A stretch of 64,000 nucleotides of DNA, taken from an uncultured Treponema sp. (GTDB lineage: Bacteria; Spirochaetota; Spirochaetia; Treponematales; Treponemataceae). The number at the start of each line of letters is the position of its first letter. Within the stretch, counting starts at the first letter, position 1. The notes below the pieces were generated by a model. That model saw only the letters and a program-made list of their open reading frames with translations. It searched no databases and had not been told where the DNA came from. Where the stretch lies: assembly GCA_934691925.1 (NCBI GenBank), contig CAKUTI010000005.1, forward strand, positions 17,016 through 81,015, read 5' to 3'. Position numbers and translations under genes: made by a program. Below are positions 51,645 through 60,979 of the stretch, piece after piece.

Positions 51645-52631
51645 ATGGTAAACATTCTGCCGATTGCCAGCGGAAAAGGCGGCGTTGGAAAAAGCACGGT
51701 GGCCGCAAATTTGGCAATTCTTCTCTCGCGCTCAGGAAAGCGGATTCTTCTTTGCGACTTTGACTTTGGCGGCGCGAATCTCCACACGCTTCTTGGGCTT
51801 AAAAACAGCCACGCCGGAATGGGAAATTTCATCTACAAGCAGACTTCCGACCTTTCAGATTTAGTTCAAGATACAATGGAAGAAAATTTGAAATTCATCG
51901 CGGGCGACTGCCTTTATCCTGGAACTGCGAACATTGACACTTTCACAAAGAACAAAATCATCAGGAAACTTTCACAGATAGAAAATTTCGACTACGTGAT
52001 TCTCGACTTAGGCGCGGGAACAACCTACAACACGCTCGACTTTTTTCTTCTGACGCGTAACTCGATTCTCGTGACAACGCCCGAGCTTACATCTATCTTG
52101 AACGCCTACTCTTTTTTAAAATCCGCGGCATTCAGATTCCTTATGAGGCAGTTCAAGGCGAAAAGCGACGAGCGGAAATTCATCAATGAATATCTTAAAA
52201 ACAGCGCAAGCGGAACAGAAACTTCTTTTCTTGACTTATTATCGAAAACTGCCGAAAAATTTAGTGATTCCTGCCAGAAAATTTCTTCTGAAATAAAGAA
52301 ATTCCGTCCGCAGGCAATCGTGAACATGGGCGAAACTTCTGGCGACTTGGAGATGGCAAAACGCTTAAGAAAGCTCGTCCACGACAAGCTTGGAATCCAG
52401 ATGGATTTCATCGGATTTCTGCCTCGGGAGCAGAAAGTCGGGCTTTCAGTCGCGCTAAGAACGCCGATTGCAGTTTCAGCCCCGGAATGCAAGCTAGTAA
52501 AATCGCTTCAGACGGCGGCGGATTCGGTTCTCTCGCACGATTATTCGTACAGCGAGCTTGAAAACTTTGAAAGCGATGAAAACAGCGGAAGCGACCTTGA
52601 AAAGCTTTCATCTGAATTTTCAGGAGACTAG
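51645..52631 (+). CDS. MinD/ParA-family P-loop ATPase
   Basis: 328 aa. The deviant Walker A is ILPIASGKGGVGKSTVAANLA (residues about 5-17), then LLCDFDFGGANLHTLLGL (A') and NFDYVILDLGAGTTYNTLDFF (Walker B). The C-terminal half (AIVNMGETSGDLEMAKRLRKLVHDKLGIQMDFIGFLPREQKVGLSVALRTPIAVSAPECKLVKSL) is MinD/FlhG-like. There is no amphipathic membrane helix like MinD's. It precedes the chemotaxis genes, so a role placing chemotaxis or flagellar units is plausible but inferred. Confidence 0.88.
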   Translation: MVNILPIASGKGGVGKSTVAANLAILLSRSGKRILLCDFDFGGANLHTLLGLKNSHAGMGNFIYKQTSDLSDLVQDTMEENLKFIAGDCLYPGTANIDTFTKNKIIRKLSQIENFDYVILDLGAGTTYNTLDFFLLTRNSILVTTPELTSILNAYSFLKSAAFRFLMRQFKAKSDERKFINEYLKNSASGTETSFLDLLSKTAEKFSDSCQKISSEIKKFRPQAIVNMGETSGDLEMAKRLRKLVHDKLGIQMDFIGFLPREQKVGLSVALRTPIAVSAPECKLVKSLQTAADSVLSHDYSYSELENFESDENSGSDLEKLSSEFSGD

Positions 52632-52748
52632 GCGGCGAATGAAACTGACAAAATCTCCGAAACAAAGTGAAAAATTTTTGAAAAAACGTTGCTTATCGCA
52701 ATTATATAAAAAAACAGATAAACTAATCTTACTTATAAGGAAAAATAT

Positions 52749-54467
52749 ATGACTATTGAAAACGCGGTTTCACAAATCAATGACATCAGCTCAAAATCAG
52801 AGGCGATTTTCTTGCAGCTCGGAAATCTTTTTCCGTCGCTCTTGAACCAGAAAGGCTCAACTTCAATCCAGTCGCTTGAAAATATGCTGAAAAATCTTGA
52901 AAGCGCAAACATCGAGTCATCAAAAGGCGAAAGCGAGCTTTTCACGGATTACGGCTCAAAGTACAATCCGCTTTTTGAAAAGCTCAACGAGAAAATCGCG
53001 GACTTGGGGCAACTCGACAAGATGATTGCCGAAATCAAGGAAGACTCTGAGCAGATGGAGCTTATCGCGCTTAACGCAATGGTCATCTCGATAAAATCGG
53101 GCGAAAAAGGACAGGCTTTCAGCCGGATTACAGAAAATCTCCAGCGTCTTTCAAACGATATGTTCCTTTTTTCCGACAAGCTGAGCGAGGAAGAATCCCA
53201 TCTCTTAAATTTTATCAACACTCTTAAAAACATTTTCGCGGGAATCTTGGACTCGCAGAAAAATCTCTCTTCAAAAGGCTCGGAAAGCTCTTCTGAAATC
53301 ACAAATTTAATCTCGAGCGTAAGAGAGCCGCTCAGCAAAATCAGCGCGGACATCGAAAGCGTCTATCCGCCGATTCAAAAGGCGATGGAAGGCTTGCAGC
53401 TTCAGGATATGATCCGGCAGTCGCTCGACCACGTTAAAAGCTGCATGCGGGAAATCGAAAACCATATGGCAGTCCAGCCGGGAACAGACGAGGAGCTTGA
53501 CTACGTTACTTTCAACATCTCGCTTCTCTCGCTTGCGACCGAGGTTCTCGAGGACATAAATTCCTACGTGACAAAAAGCAGCGGAATTTTTGTCACGAAC
53601 TGGAAAAAAGTAATCGATATTCTCGACCTTGTTGAAAACGAGAAAGACAATTTTGAGGAACGGTTCATCAGCGGAGACTCATCAAGCGCGGAAAACATCG
53701 AAAAGCAGCTTTCAGCCACAATCAGCGAATTCGACGGAATCATAAACGAGTTCAACAATTATCATCTCGTCCAGAAAGACCTTCTCCACACAACACAGAA
53801 CATAACAGGACGCGCGCGCACAATCTACGCAGTTTTTGAGACGCTCCGCCCCGTAATGAGCCGGCTTCACCACGTAAGAATTCTGCAGCAGATTGAAGTC
53901 GCGAAAAACGACGCGATAAAATCCGTTCAGGATTCAGTAACCGACATGGACAACCTGATTAACTCGGCGAACAAGTCTCTCGACACAATGGAAAGCCTTC
54001 TTGAAAATTTCATAACGGAAACAGGCAGCCTGCTTTCAACTTTCACAACATCAATCGCACGCGACAACGAGAACATGGTGGAGCTTAAAAACAACAAGAT
54101 GAAATTCTTCGACGAGATTTCTGCCGGAAGAAACCAGCTCGCCTCAATCATTTCAGACTTCACAGTCTTCCCGGACGGATTCCAGTCAAAATGCACGTCT
54201 GCCGACCAGAATATCCAGAACCTGCAGAAAATCGGCACGCAGATTTCAGATTTCATCTCTGAGCTTAAAGACTCGCAGGAAAATCTCGTTCAAAAGAAAA
54301 AGAATCTCCTAAAAGAAAGAAATCTTTCAAGCTGGGAAATCAAGAACACGAACTTCGTGAATTTAATCAAGAATTTCACGATTACAGCGCACAAGGAAGC
54401 GGCAGGAAAGCTTGCCGGAATGGAGATTGAAAAAGGCGCGGCTTCCGGAGAGGTAACGTTCTTCTAA
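52749..54467 (+). CDS. Soluble MCP-like protein with CheZ-like DxxxQ motif
   Basis: 572 aa, almost wholly helical, no signal or membrane segment. Residues about 98-137 (EDSEQMELIALNAMVISIKSGEKGQAFSRITENLQRLSNDM) match the tip of a chemoreceptor signalling hairpin, with Gly/Gln in place of the more usual turns. Around residue 220 LQLQDMIRQSLDHVKSCMREIE resembles the CheZ phosphatase segment [20 protein letters not shown], with D-x3-Q spaced as in CheZ. Further coiled coil follows to the end. CheD starts 1 nt after its stop. It is probably a cytosolic receptor or adaptor; the phosphatase idea is speculation. Confidence 0.75.
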   Translation: MTIENAVSQINDISSKSEAIFLQLGNLFPSLLNQKGSTSIQSLENMLKNLESANIESSKGESELFTDYGSKYNPLFEKLNEKIADLGQLDKMIAEIKEDSEQMELIALNAMVISIKSGEKGQAFSRITENLQRLSNDMFLFSDKLSEEESHLLNFINTLKNIFAGILDSQKNLSSKGSESSSEITNLISSVREPLSKISADIESVYPPIQKAMEGLQLQDMIRQSLDHVKSCMREIENHMAVQPGTDEELDYVTFNISLLSLATEVLEDINSYVTKSSGIFVTNWKKVIDILDLVENEKDNFEERFISGDSSSAENIEKQLSATISEFDGIINEFNNYHLVQKDLLHTTQNITGRARTIYAVFETLRPVMSRLHHVRILQQIEVAKNDAIKSVQDSVTDMDNLINSANKSLDTMESLLENFITETGSLLSTFTTSIARDNENMVELKNNKMKFFDEISAGRNQLASIISDFTVFPDGFQSKCTSADQNIQNLQKIGTQISDFISELKDSQENLVQKKKNLLKERNLSSWEIKNTNFVNLIKNFTITAHKEAAGKLAGMEIEKGAASGEVTFF

Positions 54468-54468
54468 A

Positions 54469-55086
54469 ATGAACAGCTACTTTGACAACCACTTCAACAA
54501 GAAAATCGTCACGATTTATCCTGGAGAATTCTACAGCTCATCGGAAAACGAGATGATTTCAACAGTTCTTGGCTCGTGCATAAGCATTGCCCTCTTTGAT
54601 TCAGAACGGAAAATCGGAGGGCTTAACCATTTTATGCTCGCAAAAGACACTTCGATTGAAGACGACAGGGAAAGCAGCCGCCTCATGGGAAAATTCGGCG
54701 AGTATGCGATGGAGCTTCTAATCAAGGACATTGCAGGAAAAGGCGCGAAGGTTGGAAACCTTCAGGCAAAAGTCTTCGGAGGAAGCAATGTCTTCAATCT
54801 GCCGTCAACGAGCGGCGCGCAGGTGGGCGAAGTCAACATAAAATTCGCGTTCGACTATCTAAAGCAGAAAAATATCCCGGTTGTAACATCAAACACAGGC
54901 GGAACCGCCCCGCGAAAAATCTTCTTCGACCCGCTAACATCGAAAGTCTACCTGAAATACATCCAGAACCATAACGTTGACGCTCAGCTGGAGTCAAAGG
55001 AAGAGGCTTATCTTGAAAAAATCAGCCTCAAAGAAGTGCGGAATCTCTTTCCGGTCTTGCCGGACGACAACTTCGGAAATTTGTGA
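54469..55086 (+). CDS. cheD: Chemoreceptor glutamine deamidase CheD
   Basis: 205 aa. CheD deamidates receptor glutamines and, in other bacteria, works with CheC/CheX. The core is STVLGSCISIALFD with catalytic Cys37 and IGGLNHFMLAKD with His54, 17 residues apart as in Thermotoga CheD; a Thr/Ser (31-32) precedes. GNLQAKVFGGSNVF and NIPVVTSNTGGTAPRKIFFDPLTSKVYLK complete the family pattern. The C-terminal ~40 residues are extra. It begins 1 nt after the soluble MCP-like gene. No cheC or cheX is seen in this locus. Confidence 0.95.
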   Translation: MNSYFDNHFNKKIVTIYPGEFYSSSENEMISTVLGSCISIALFDSERKIGGLNHFMLAKDTSIEDDRESSRLMGKFGEYAMELLIKDIAGKGAKVGNLQAKVFGGSNVFNLPSTSGAQVGEVNIKFAFDYLKQKNIPVVTSNTGGTAPRKIFFDPLTSKVYLKYIQNHNVDAQLESKEEAYLEKISLKEVRNLFPVLPDDNFGNL

Positions 55087-55199
55087 TGGAAATATCATTA
55101 AAAAACCGAAGAATTTTGGATTCACGCTAAATTTTCAGGCAGCTTAAAGCATTTCAAAACATTTTCAGCAGAATCATTCATCTAATTTTCTTTAAGAAT

Positions 55200-55682
55200 C
55201 TAAAATCCTGCCATTCCAGCCTTGTCAACGTCTTTCTCGATAAATTCAATGATTTTCTCAAGGTCAAGGACGAGAATGAACTGGTCTCCTTGGCGCGCGA
55301 CGGACTTCACAAAATGGCGGTGCTCCTCAAGCATCGCGGAAGAAACCGAGTCGGCAGGAATCATATTCAGATGGCTAACAACGTCAACCTTGTCGGCGAT
55401 AATCGCAAATTCAAAAGGCTTCTCGTTCGCCTGCGGAATTTCAAGATAGATTATAGAGCAGCCGGTCAGGTCGTCCGGCGGATTAAAGCCGAAAAGCTCC
55501 CGTAAATCGACAATCGACACAACAGAGCCGCGAATATTCATCACGCCTTTCAGATATTTCAGCGAATTCGGGACCGGGGTGAGCGTTTCATAATCAAAAA
55601 CTTCCCTCACGTTTGTTACGGGAACTGAGAACATTCCCTCTCCCAAAGCGAACGAGAAATACGACATATCCTTATCTTTCAT
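55200..55682 (-). CDS. cheW: CheW coupling protein (opposite strand)
   Basis: About 160 aa. CheW joins receptors to CheA. YFSFALGEGMFSVPVTNVREVFDYETLTPVPNSLKYLKGVMNIRGSVVSIVDLRELFGF is the classical CheW two-barrel opening, followed by FEFAIIADKVDVVSHLNMIP. The ATG at 55682 is chosen for its GGAG; a later ATG at 55667 would also fit. It lies on the minus strand inside the plus-strand chemotaxis locus, divergent from the STAS gene, so it has its own promoter. A second CheW is at 63049. Confidence 0.94.
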   Translation of the reverse strand: MKDKDMSYFSFALGEGMFSVPVTNVREVFDYETLTPVPNSLKYLKGVMNIRGSVVSIVDLRELFGFNPPDDLTGCSIIYLEIPQANEKPFEFAIIADKVDVVSHLNMIPADSVSSAMLEEHRHFVKSVARQGDQFILVLDLEKIIEFIEKDVDKAGMAGF

Positions 55683-55771
55683 TTGACGACTCCGTGTTTG
55701 TAACTTAAAATAGAAGCATAAGTAATTATAAATCAAAAAATTCCAAATTGATAGGAGATTCACACGAAAAA

Positions 55772-56083
55772 ATGGCTGTCGGAAAAGATGAGGCAATTAC
55801 GATAAAGTGGACTGGAACAGCCGGAATTGAGCAGGCGAAAAACCTTCAAAAAAATCTCCTTGAATCATTCAACGGCGCGGAAAAGGTTCTTCTTGACATC
55901 TCGGAGCTGGAAGACATCGACATCACAGGAATCCAGCTTGTCTTGTCGGCAAAAAAAGAAGCGGAAAAACAGAAAAAATCTTTTTACATATCAGGAAAAA
56001 TTCCTGAAATCATTCTTGACTTTACAGCCGGATGCGGCGTTTCACTTAGTGAGTATGCTCTTCCTGAAAATGGGGAGAAATAA
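55772..56083 (+). CDS. STAS-domain protein next to cheA
   Basis: 103 aa. A lone STAS (anti-sigma-factor-antagonist-like) domain: VLLDISELEDIDITGIQLVLSAKKEAEKQKKSFYISGKIPEIILDFTAGCGV. The residue phosphorylated in SpoIIAA-type proteins (the second Ser of DSSG) corresponds here to Thr in DITG. The start is uncertain: AGGAG lies about 14 nt before the ATG at 55772, a long spacing. It ends 2 nt before cheA, so it is probably part of the signalling complex. Confidence 0.8.
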   Translation: MAVGKDEAITIKWTGTAGIEQAKNLQKNLLESFNGAEKVLLDISELEDIDITGIQLVLSAKKEAEKQKKSFYISGKIPEIILDFTAGCGVSLSEYALPENGEK

Positions 56084-56085
56084 AA

Positions 56086-58221
56086 ATGCTAGAGCAGTTA
56101 AGTTCAGTCTTTTTTGACGAGGCGAATGAGCTTCTTGACAATCTTGAAGACCAGCTTCTTACGCTGAATGACAATCCGAACGACTCGGAGACAATCGCGG
56201 CTGTCTTCCGCGCGATGCACACGATAAAAGGCTCGTCGGCGATGTTCGGCTTCAACGACATCTCGAATTTTACGCACGAGGCGGAGTCCGCAATGGATCA
56301 GGTGCGGAACGGAATCATTCCTGTGACTTCCGAGCTTATCGACCTTATGCTAAAAGCGCGCGACCACATCAGAAACCTTCTCGGAGCCGGAACAGAAGTC
56401 TCGGACGAATTAAAGCAGGCTTCATCGGACTTGATTCTTGAATTCAAAGTCTATGTGAGAAAGCACGGAGGAAGTGCGGCTGAGTCCCCTGCGGAAACCG
56501 CGAAAAAAGCGCTTGCGGCAAAGCAGGCCGCGCAGGAAATTCCAAGCGCGTCATGGAGAATCAAATTCCGGCCGTCAAAGACAATTCTGCAGAACGGAAC
56601 GCGCCCCGAGCTTTTGGTGAAGGAGCTTACAGAGCTTGGAACTGCGACTGTTGTTCCGTTCTTCCACGACTTGCCGCCGCTTTCAGAAATAGACAGCGAG
56701 CTTTGCTATTTCTCGTGGGATGTGATTCTCACAACAACAAAATCTGAAAACGACATAAAAGACGTTTTTATCTTTCTTGACTCGGAATCAAAAGTCGAAG
56801 TCGAGAAAATCGACCTTCAGCCTGGAACAAACAACAAAATCGGCGAGATTTTAGTCTCGCGGAACGACATAAAGCAGGAAGACATCGACAGAATCTTAGG
56901 CGAGCATAAGCCGCTTGGAGAAGTCCTCGTTGACAAGAAAATCGTCTCGGAGGAGCAGGTAAAGTCCGCGCTTGCCGAGCAGCAGCACTTGAACTCGCTC
57001 AACTCAAAAGGGCAGGCGCAGCCGCAGGCAAACGCCGCGAACCAGACAGTAAGAATCAGCTCGCAGAAGCTCGACGAGCTTGTTGATTTAGTCGGCGAGC
57101 TTGTAACGTTCAACGCGCGTCTTGAGCAGCAGGCGATTCTCACCGAGAATCCGACTTTCAAGAATCTAAGCGAGCAGTGCGGAAGAATCTCTGTTATGCT
57201 CCGCGACTCGTCGATGGGACTTAGAATGGTTCCAATCAGCACGCTTTTCTCGCGCTTCAGAAGAACAGTCCACGACCTTGCGGGCCAGCTTGGAAAAAGC
57301 ATCGACTTGTTCATGGAAGGAGCAGAAACAGAGCTTGACAAGACCGTTGTCGAAAAGCTCAACGACCCGCTTCTTCATCTTGTGCGCAACTCTGTTGACC
57401 ACGGCGTGGAGCTTCCGGCAGTAAGAGCGGCGCAGAAAAAAAATCCTACAGGAACAATCACGCTTTCGGCAAAGCACGTCGGGGCGTTCATCTTGATCAC
57501 AATCAAGGATGACGGAAAAGGACTCGACCGCGAAGCAATCAGAGAGAAAGGAATCCAGCGCGGGCTCATAAGAGAAGACTCGAAACTTGAGGACTCTGAA
57601 ATCTACAACCTTATTTTCCAGCCGGGATTCTCTACAGCGAAGCAGGTAACTTCCGTTTCAGGACGCGGAGTCGGGCTCGACGTCGTAAAAAAAGACATAT
57701 CGACGCTCGGCGGAACAGTTTCTGTCGAAACCGAAAAAGGAAAAGGCTCGTCATTCATCTTGAAGATTCCGCTCACGCTTGCGATTATCGACGGAATGTT
57801 GACCACAATCGGAAAGACAAAATATATCGTTCCGCTAAACACAATAGCAGAATGTATGTCTTTCACCGCAGACAAAGACAAAAAAGACAACTTAATCCTA
57901 AAGACGACTCTCCACGGAAAAGAGCTTAAATGCATAAATTTGAGAAAATTCTTCAATATAGAGGACAGCGAATATCCTGAGAAGCAGGAAGTTGTCGCCG
58001 TCTATGACAACGACCGAATAATCGGCCTGACGATGGACAAAATTCTCGGAAGCAACCAGACCGTAATAAAGCCGATTGGAAGGCTTTTCAACAACTGCAC
58101 GGGAATAAACAGCTCAACAGTCCTTGGAGACGGCACCGTCGCGCTGATTCTCGATGTTCTAAAGCTGACGGAGCTTTTGAAATCCATTGAAAAAAGCGAA
58201 TCCAAAAAGGCGGAAAAATGA
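56086..58221 (+). CDS. cheA: Chemotaxis histidine kinase CheA with an extra inserted domain
   Basis: 711 aa. P1/Hpt (about 1-125) has AMHTIKGSSAMFGF with phospho-accepting His45. A P2-position domain spans about 157-243 (ASWRIKFRPSKTILQNGTRPELLVKELTELG...). A segment at 250-301 (NKIGEILVSRNDIKQEDIDRILGEHKPLGEVLVDKKIVSEEQVKSALAEQQ) resembles the N-terminal domain of GspE/PilB ATPases. P3 follows from about 321, then the kinase core with N box HLVRNSVDHGVE (431-442), G1 DDGKGLD and G2 GRGVGLDVV, and a P5 CheW-like domain. cheR overlaps its stop by 4 nt. Confidence 0.96.
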   Translation: MLEQLSSVFFDEANELLDNLEDQLLTLNDNPNDSETIAAVFRAMHTIKGSSAMFGFNDISNFTHEAESAMDQVRNGIIPVTSELIDLMLKARDHIRNLLGAGTEVSDELKQASSDLILEFKVYVRKHGGSAAESPAETAKKALAAKQAAQEIPSASWRIKFRPSKTILQNGTRPELLVKELTELGTATVVPFFHDLPPLSEIDSELCYFSWDVILTTTKSENDIKDVFIFLDSESKVEVEKIDLQPGTNNKIGEILVSRNDIKQEDIDRILGEHKPLGEVLVDKKIVSEEQVKSALAEQQHLNSLNSKGQAQPQANAANQTVRISSQKLDELVDLVGELVTFNARLEQQAILTENPTFKNLSEQCGRISVMLRDSSMGLRMVPISTLFSRFRRTVHDLAGQLGKSIDLFMEGAETELDKTVVEKLNDPLLHLVRNSVDHGVELPAVRAAQKKNPTGTITLSAKHVGAFILITIKDDGKGLDREAIREKGIQRGLIREDSKLEDSEIYNLIFQPGFSTAKQVTSVSGRGVGLDVVKKDISTLGGTVSVETEKGKGSSFILKIPLTLAIIDGMLTTIGKTKYIVPLNTIAECMSFTADKDKKDNLILKTTLHGKELKCINLRKFFNIEDSEYPEKQEVVAVYDNDRIIGLTMDKILGSNQTVIKPIGRLFNNCTGINSSTVLGDGTVALILDVLKLTELLKSIEKSESKKAEK

Positions 58222-59195
58222 GAGAGAGAGCCGATATTTCAATGAATCCGCAAAAAGGCTTCGCGAATGAGTTCGCGAACGAACTCGCAAAAAAAGCCGT
58301 CATCAAAGAAAAGAATCAAAGCGCAGAAAAGACTTTAAAGCAGGCGATAAACTACTTTTCTGAAACGCCGGAGCTTTCACAGTCACAGTTCGAGAAAATC
58401 GCGGAATTTATCCAGACAAACGTGGGAATAAAAATGCCTGCGCAGAAAAAGCTGATGGTTCAGTCGCGTCTCCAGTCAAGGCTAAAGGCTCTGTCCCTAA
58501 AAAATTTTGACGACTATGTTGACCTTGTTTTTGCAGGCGGAGAAAAAAGCGAGGAAGAAATCGCGCTGATGATAAATGTCATCACCACGAACCTGACAAA
58601 TTTCTTCCGCGAAAAGCAGCATTTTGACTTTATGACAGAAAAAGCCCTGCCCGCGCTGATTCAAAACGGACACAAGAACATTGAAATCTGGTCGGCGGGC
58701 TGCTCAACAGGCGAGGAGCCTTACACGCTTTCAATTGTCATGAGCGAGTTTATGAGAAAGAATCCTGGAAAGCTCGCGGATTTTTCAGTTCTCGCCACAG
58801 ATATTTCATCGCGCGTTCTAGAAAAGGCGCAAAACGCGGTCTATCCGCTCGAAAGCGTTGGCGAGCTTCCTTACGAGCTTAAAAAACGCTATTTTCTCAA
58901 AAGCAAGAATCCAAACAATCCTGCGGTGCGGCTAAAGCCTGAAATCAGGCAGAAAGTGAGCTTCCAGCGGCTGAATTTTATGGACGCGAGCTATCCTGTA
59001 AGCGGCGAAAAGCAGATAATTTTCTGCAGAAACGTGCTGATTTACTTTGAAAAGCAGATTCAAGAAGATGTAATCAGAAAGCTGTTAAGACATCTCGTTC
59101 CCGGAGGCTACCTTTTTCTGGGCCACTCGGAGACAATTTTTGGAATGGACCTTCCTCTAAAGACGGTCGGCTCCACAACTTTCCAGAAAATTTGA
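58218..59195 (+). CDS. cheR: Chemoreceptor glutamate methyltransferase CheR
   Basis: 325 aa. SAM-dependent methylation of receptor glutamates. The N-terminal helical domain begins FEKIAEFIQTNVGIKMPAQKKLMVQSRLQSRLKAL; then ITTNLTNFFREKQHFDFM, the SAM motif IEIWSAGCSTGEEPYTLSIV, DFSVLATDISSRVLEKAQ and IIFCRNVLIYFEKQIQEDVIRKLLRHLVPGGYLFLGHSE. The first ~45 residues are a basic extra tail. The start is fixed by the ATGA overlap with cheA. Confidence 0.96.
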   Translation: MRERADISMNPQKGFANEFANELAKKAVIKEKNQSAEKTLKQAINYFSETPELSQSQFEKIAEFIQTNVGIKMPAQKKLMVQSRLQSRLKALSLKNFDDYVDLVFAGGEKSEEEIALMINVITTNLTNFFREKQHFDFMTEKALPALIQNGHKNIEIWSAGCSTGEEPYTLSIVMSEFMRKNPGKLADFSVLATDISSRVLEKAQNAVYPLESVGELPYELKKRYFLKSKNPNNPAVRLKPEIRQKVSFQRLNFMDASYPVSGEKQIIFCRNVLIYFEKQIQEDVIRKLLRHLVPGGYLFLGHSETIFGMDLPLKTVGSTTFQKI

Positions 59196-59227
59196 AAAAG
59201 ACAAGAGGATTTTAAGGAAGCATAAAA

Positions 59228-60439
59228 ATGCCAATTAAAGTTTTAATAATAGACGACTCGGCTCTAGTCCGGCAGACAATAACAGAAGTTCTCTCAGGCG
59301 AAAAAGACGTAAAAGTGATTGGGGCCGCTCCCGACCCGATTATCGGCGTGCGGAAAATCCAGACAGAGCGGCCGGACGTGATTATTCTTGACATCGAGAT
59401 GGCGAGAATGGACGGGCTTACATTTCTCCGCAAGATGAACGAGACAATCGACCCGATTCCGTGCGTCATCTGCTCGTCTCTCGCGACAAAAGGCTCGCCG
59501 GAATCAATCAAGGCGATTGAGTACGGAGCGGCGGCAATCGTTGCAAAGCCTCTGGTCAGAACAAGGCAGTTTTTTCAGGAATCAAAGATAATGCTTATAG
59601 ACGCGATAAAAGCCGCAAACGCTTGCCAGGGCAAAATCAAGCAGCTCCTTCCGTCTGCGGCAAAACTTCATGCGAAAAATCTCCAGCAGACAAAAAATCA
59701 GAATGACGCAGAAGAACTGGAAGAACTTCCTGAGCTTGAGGAAATCACGGAGCAGAAAACGGAAGAGAGGCAGCCTTTAAGGACAGTCCAGCCGAAACTT
59801 TCAGCAGATGTGATTCTTGAAAAGCCGAATCCGAACCTTGCCCCGATAGACACGACCGACACAGTTGTTGTCGTGGGCGCGAGCACCGGCGGAACGGAAG
59901 CGCTGAAAGACTTTCTTGTCATGCTTCCTGAGGATTCTCCCGGAATCGTGATTGTGCAGCATATGCCTGAGCATTTCACAGCGTCTTTCGCGCAGCGGCT
60001 CGACAGCCTATGCAGAATTTCCGTGCGAGAGGCGGAAAACGGAGACATTGTCCAGCGAGGGCAGGCTTTAATCGCTCCGGGAAACCATCATCTTCTATTA
60101 AAGCGAGAAGGCAAGGACTACTATGTTGAAGTGAAAGACGGGCCACTTGTCTCCCGGCACAGGCCTTCCGTCGATGTGCTTTTCCGCTCGGCAGCGCGCT
60201 ACGCGGGCAAAAACGCGATTGGAATCATAATGACGGGAATGGGCGACGACGGCGCAAAAGGAATGAAAGAGATGCACGACGCAGGCTCGTTCAACATCGC
60301 GCAGGACGAGGCGACCTGCATTGTCTACGGAATGCCGGGCGAGGCTGTAAAAGCCGGAGCCGTTGACAAGATTGTTCCGCTGCCTGAAATCGCCTCGGCA
60401 ATGCTCAACAGTGCAAAACTTAAACATTATAAGTTTTGA
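59228..60439 (+). CDS. cheB: Chemotaxis response regulator methylesterase CheB
   Basis: 403 aa. The receiver domain (1-125) has Asp9, Asp10 and phosphorylatable Asp55 ([13 protein letters not shown]). The methylesterase domain starts near 211: [14 protein letters not shown] (Ser219), [10 protein letters not shown] (His245) and [13 protein letters not shown] (Asp341), the usual triad spacing. The linker (about 130-210) is long and very acidic ([25 protein letters not shown]), longer than in E. coli CheB. AGGAAG precedes the ATG. Confidence 0.96.
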   Translation: MPIKVLIIDDSALVRQTITEVLSGEKDVKVIGAAPDPIIGVRKIQTERPDVIILDIEMARMDGLTFLRKMNETIDPIPCVICSSLATKGSPESIKAIEYGAAAIVAKPLVRTRQFFQESKIMLIDAIKAANACQGKIKQLLPSAAKLHAKNLQQTKNQNDAEELEELPELEEITEQKTEERQPLRTVQPKLSADVILEKPNPNLAPIDTTDTVVVVGASTGGTEALKDFLVMLPEDSPGIVIVQHMPEHFTASFAQRLDSLCRISVREAENGDIVQRGQALIAPGNHHLLLKREGKDYYVEVKDGPLVSRHRPSVDVLFRSAARYAGKNAIGIIMTGMGDDGAKGMKEMHDAGSFNIAQDEATCIVYGMPGEAVKAGAVDKIVPLPEIASAMLNSAKLKHYKF

Positions 60440-60497
60440 ATATAGAAAATTTCATCAATTATTAAGTAATATATAGATATATTAAGGAGAATCGCTT

Positions 60498-60863
60498 ATG
60501 TCTAAAAAAATTCTTGCAGTAGATGACTCTGCTTCAATCAGAAAGAGCATTTCTTTTATCCTCGGACAGGAAGGATATGAAATCACAGAGGCAATTGACG
60601 GCGTTGACGCGCTTGCAAAAGCAAAAACTGAAAAATTCAACCTTGTCATCACTGACATAAATATGCCGAACATGGACGGAATCGAGCTTACCAAACAGCT
60701 CAGAACAACCGAAGGCTACAAATTCACGCCGATTATCGCGCTCACAACCGAAAACCAGGCTTCAAAAATGGACGAGGGCAAAGCCGCAGGCGCGACAGGC
60801 TGGATTGTAAAGCCTTTCACGTCTGAAAAGCTGATTGCCGTTGTCAAAAAAATAATCGGATAA
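60498..60863 (+). CDS. cheY: Chemotaxis response regulator CheY
   Basis: 121 aa single receiver domain. ILAVDDSASIRKSI gives the acidic pair Asp9/Asp10, VITDINMPNMDGIEL gives Asp53, with IALTTENQ (Thr switch) and WIVKPFTSEKL (Lys). AAGGAG is upstream. Binds the flagellar switch when phosphorylated. A hairpin follows at 60882. Confidence 0.95.
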   Translation: MSKKILAVDDSASIRKSISFILGQEGYEITEAIDGVDALAKAKTEKFNLVITDINMPNMDGIELTKQLRTTEGYKFTPIIALTTENQASKMDEGKAAGATGWIVKPFTSEKLIAVVKKIIG

Positions 60864-60881
60864 ATCGCATTGAACAAAAAA

Positions 60882-60916
60882 TCTGAAATTCTGCCAAAAC
60901 CAGTCAGGATTTCAGA
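60882..60916 (+). terminator. Hairpin after cheY
   Basis: TCTGAAATTCTG (60882-60893) and CAGGATTTCAGA (60905-60916) form a 12-bp stem with one T-G wobble. No T tract follows, so it may be a partial or processing signal rather than a full terminator. Confidence 0.45.
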
Positions 60917-60979
60917 CTCAAAACAAAAAGTTTCCAGAAAATCGAAAACACAAAAAATGTGCTGCTCAAAGGGGGATTT

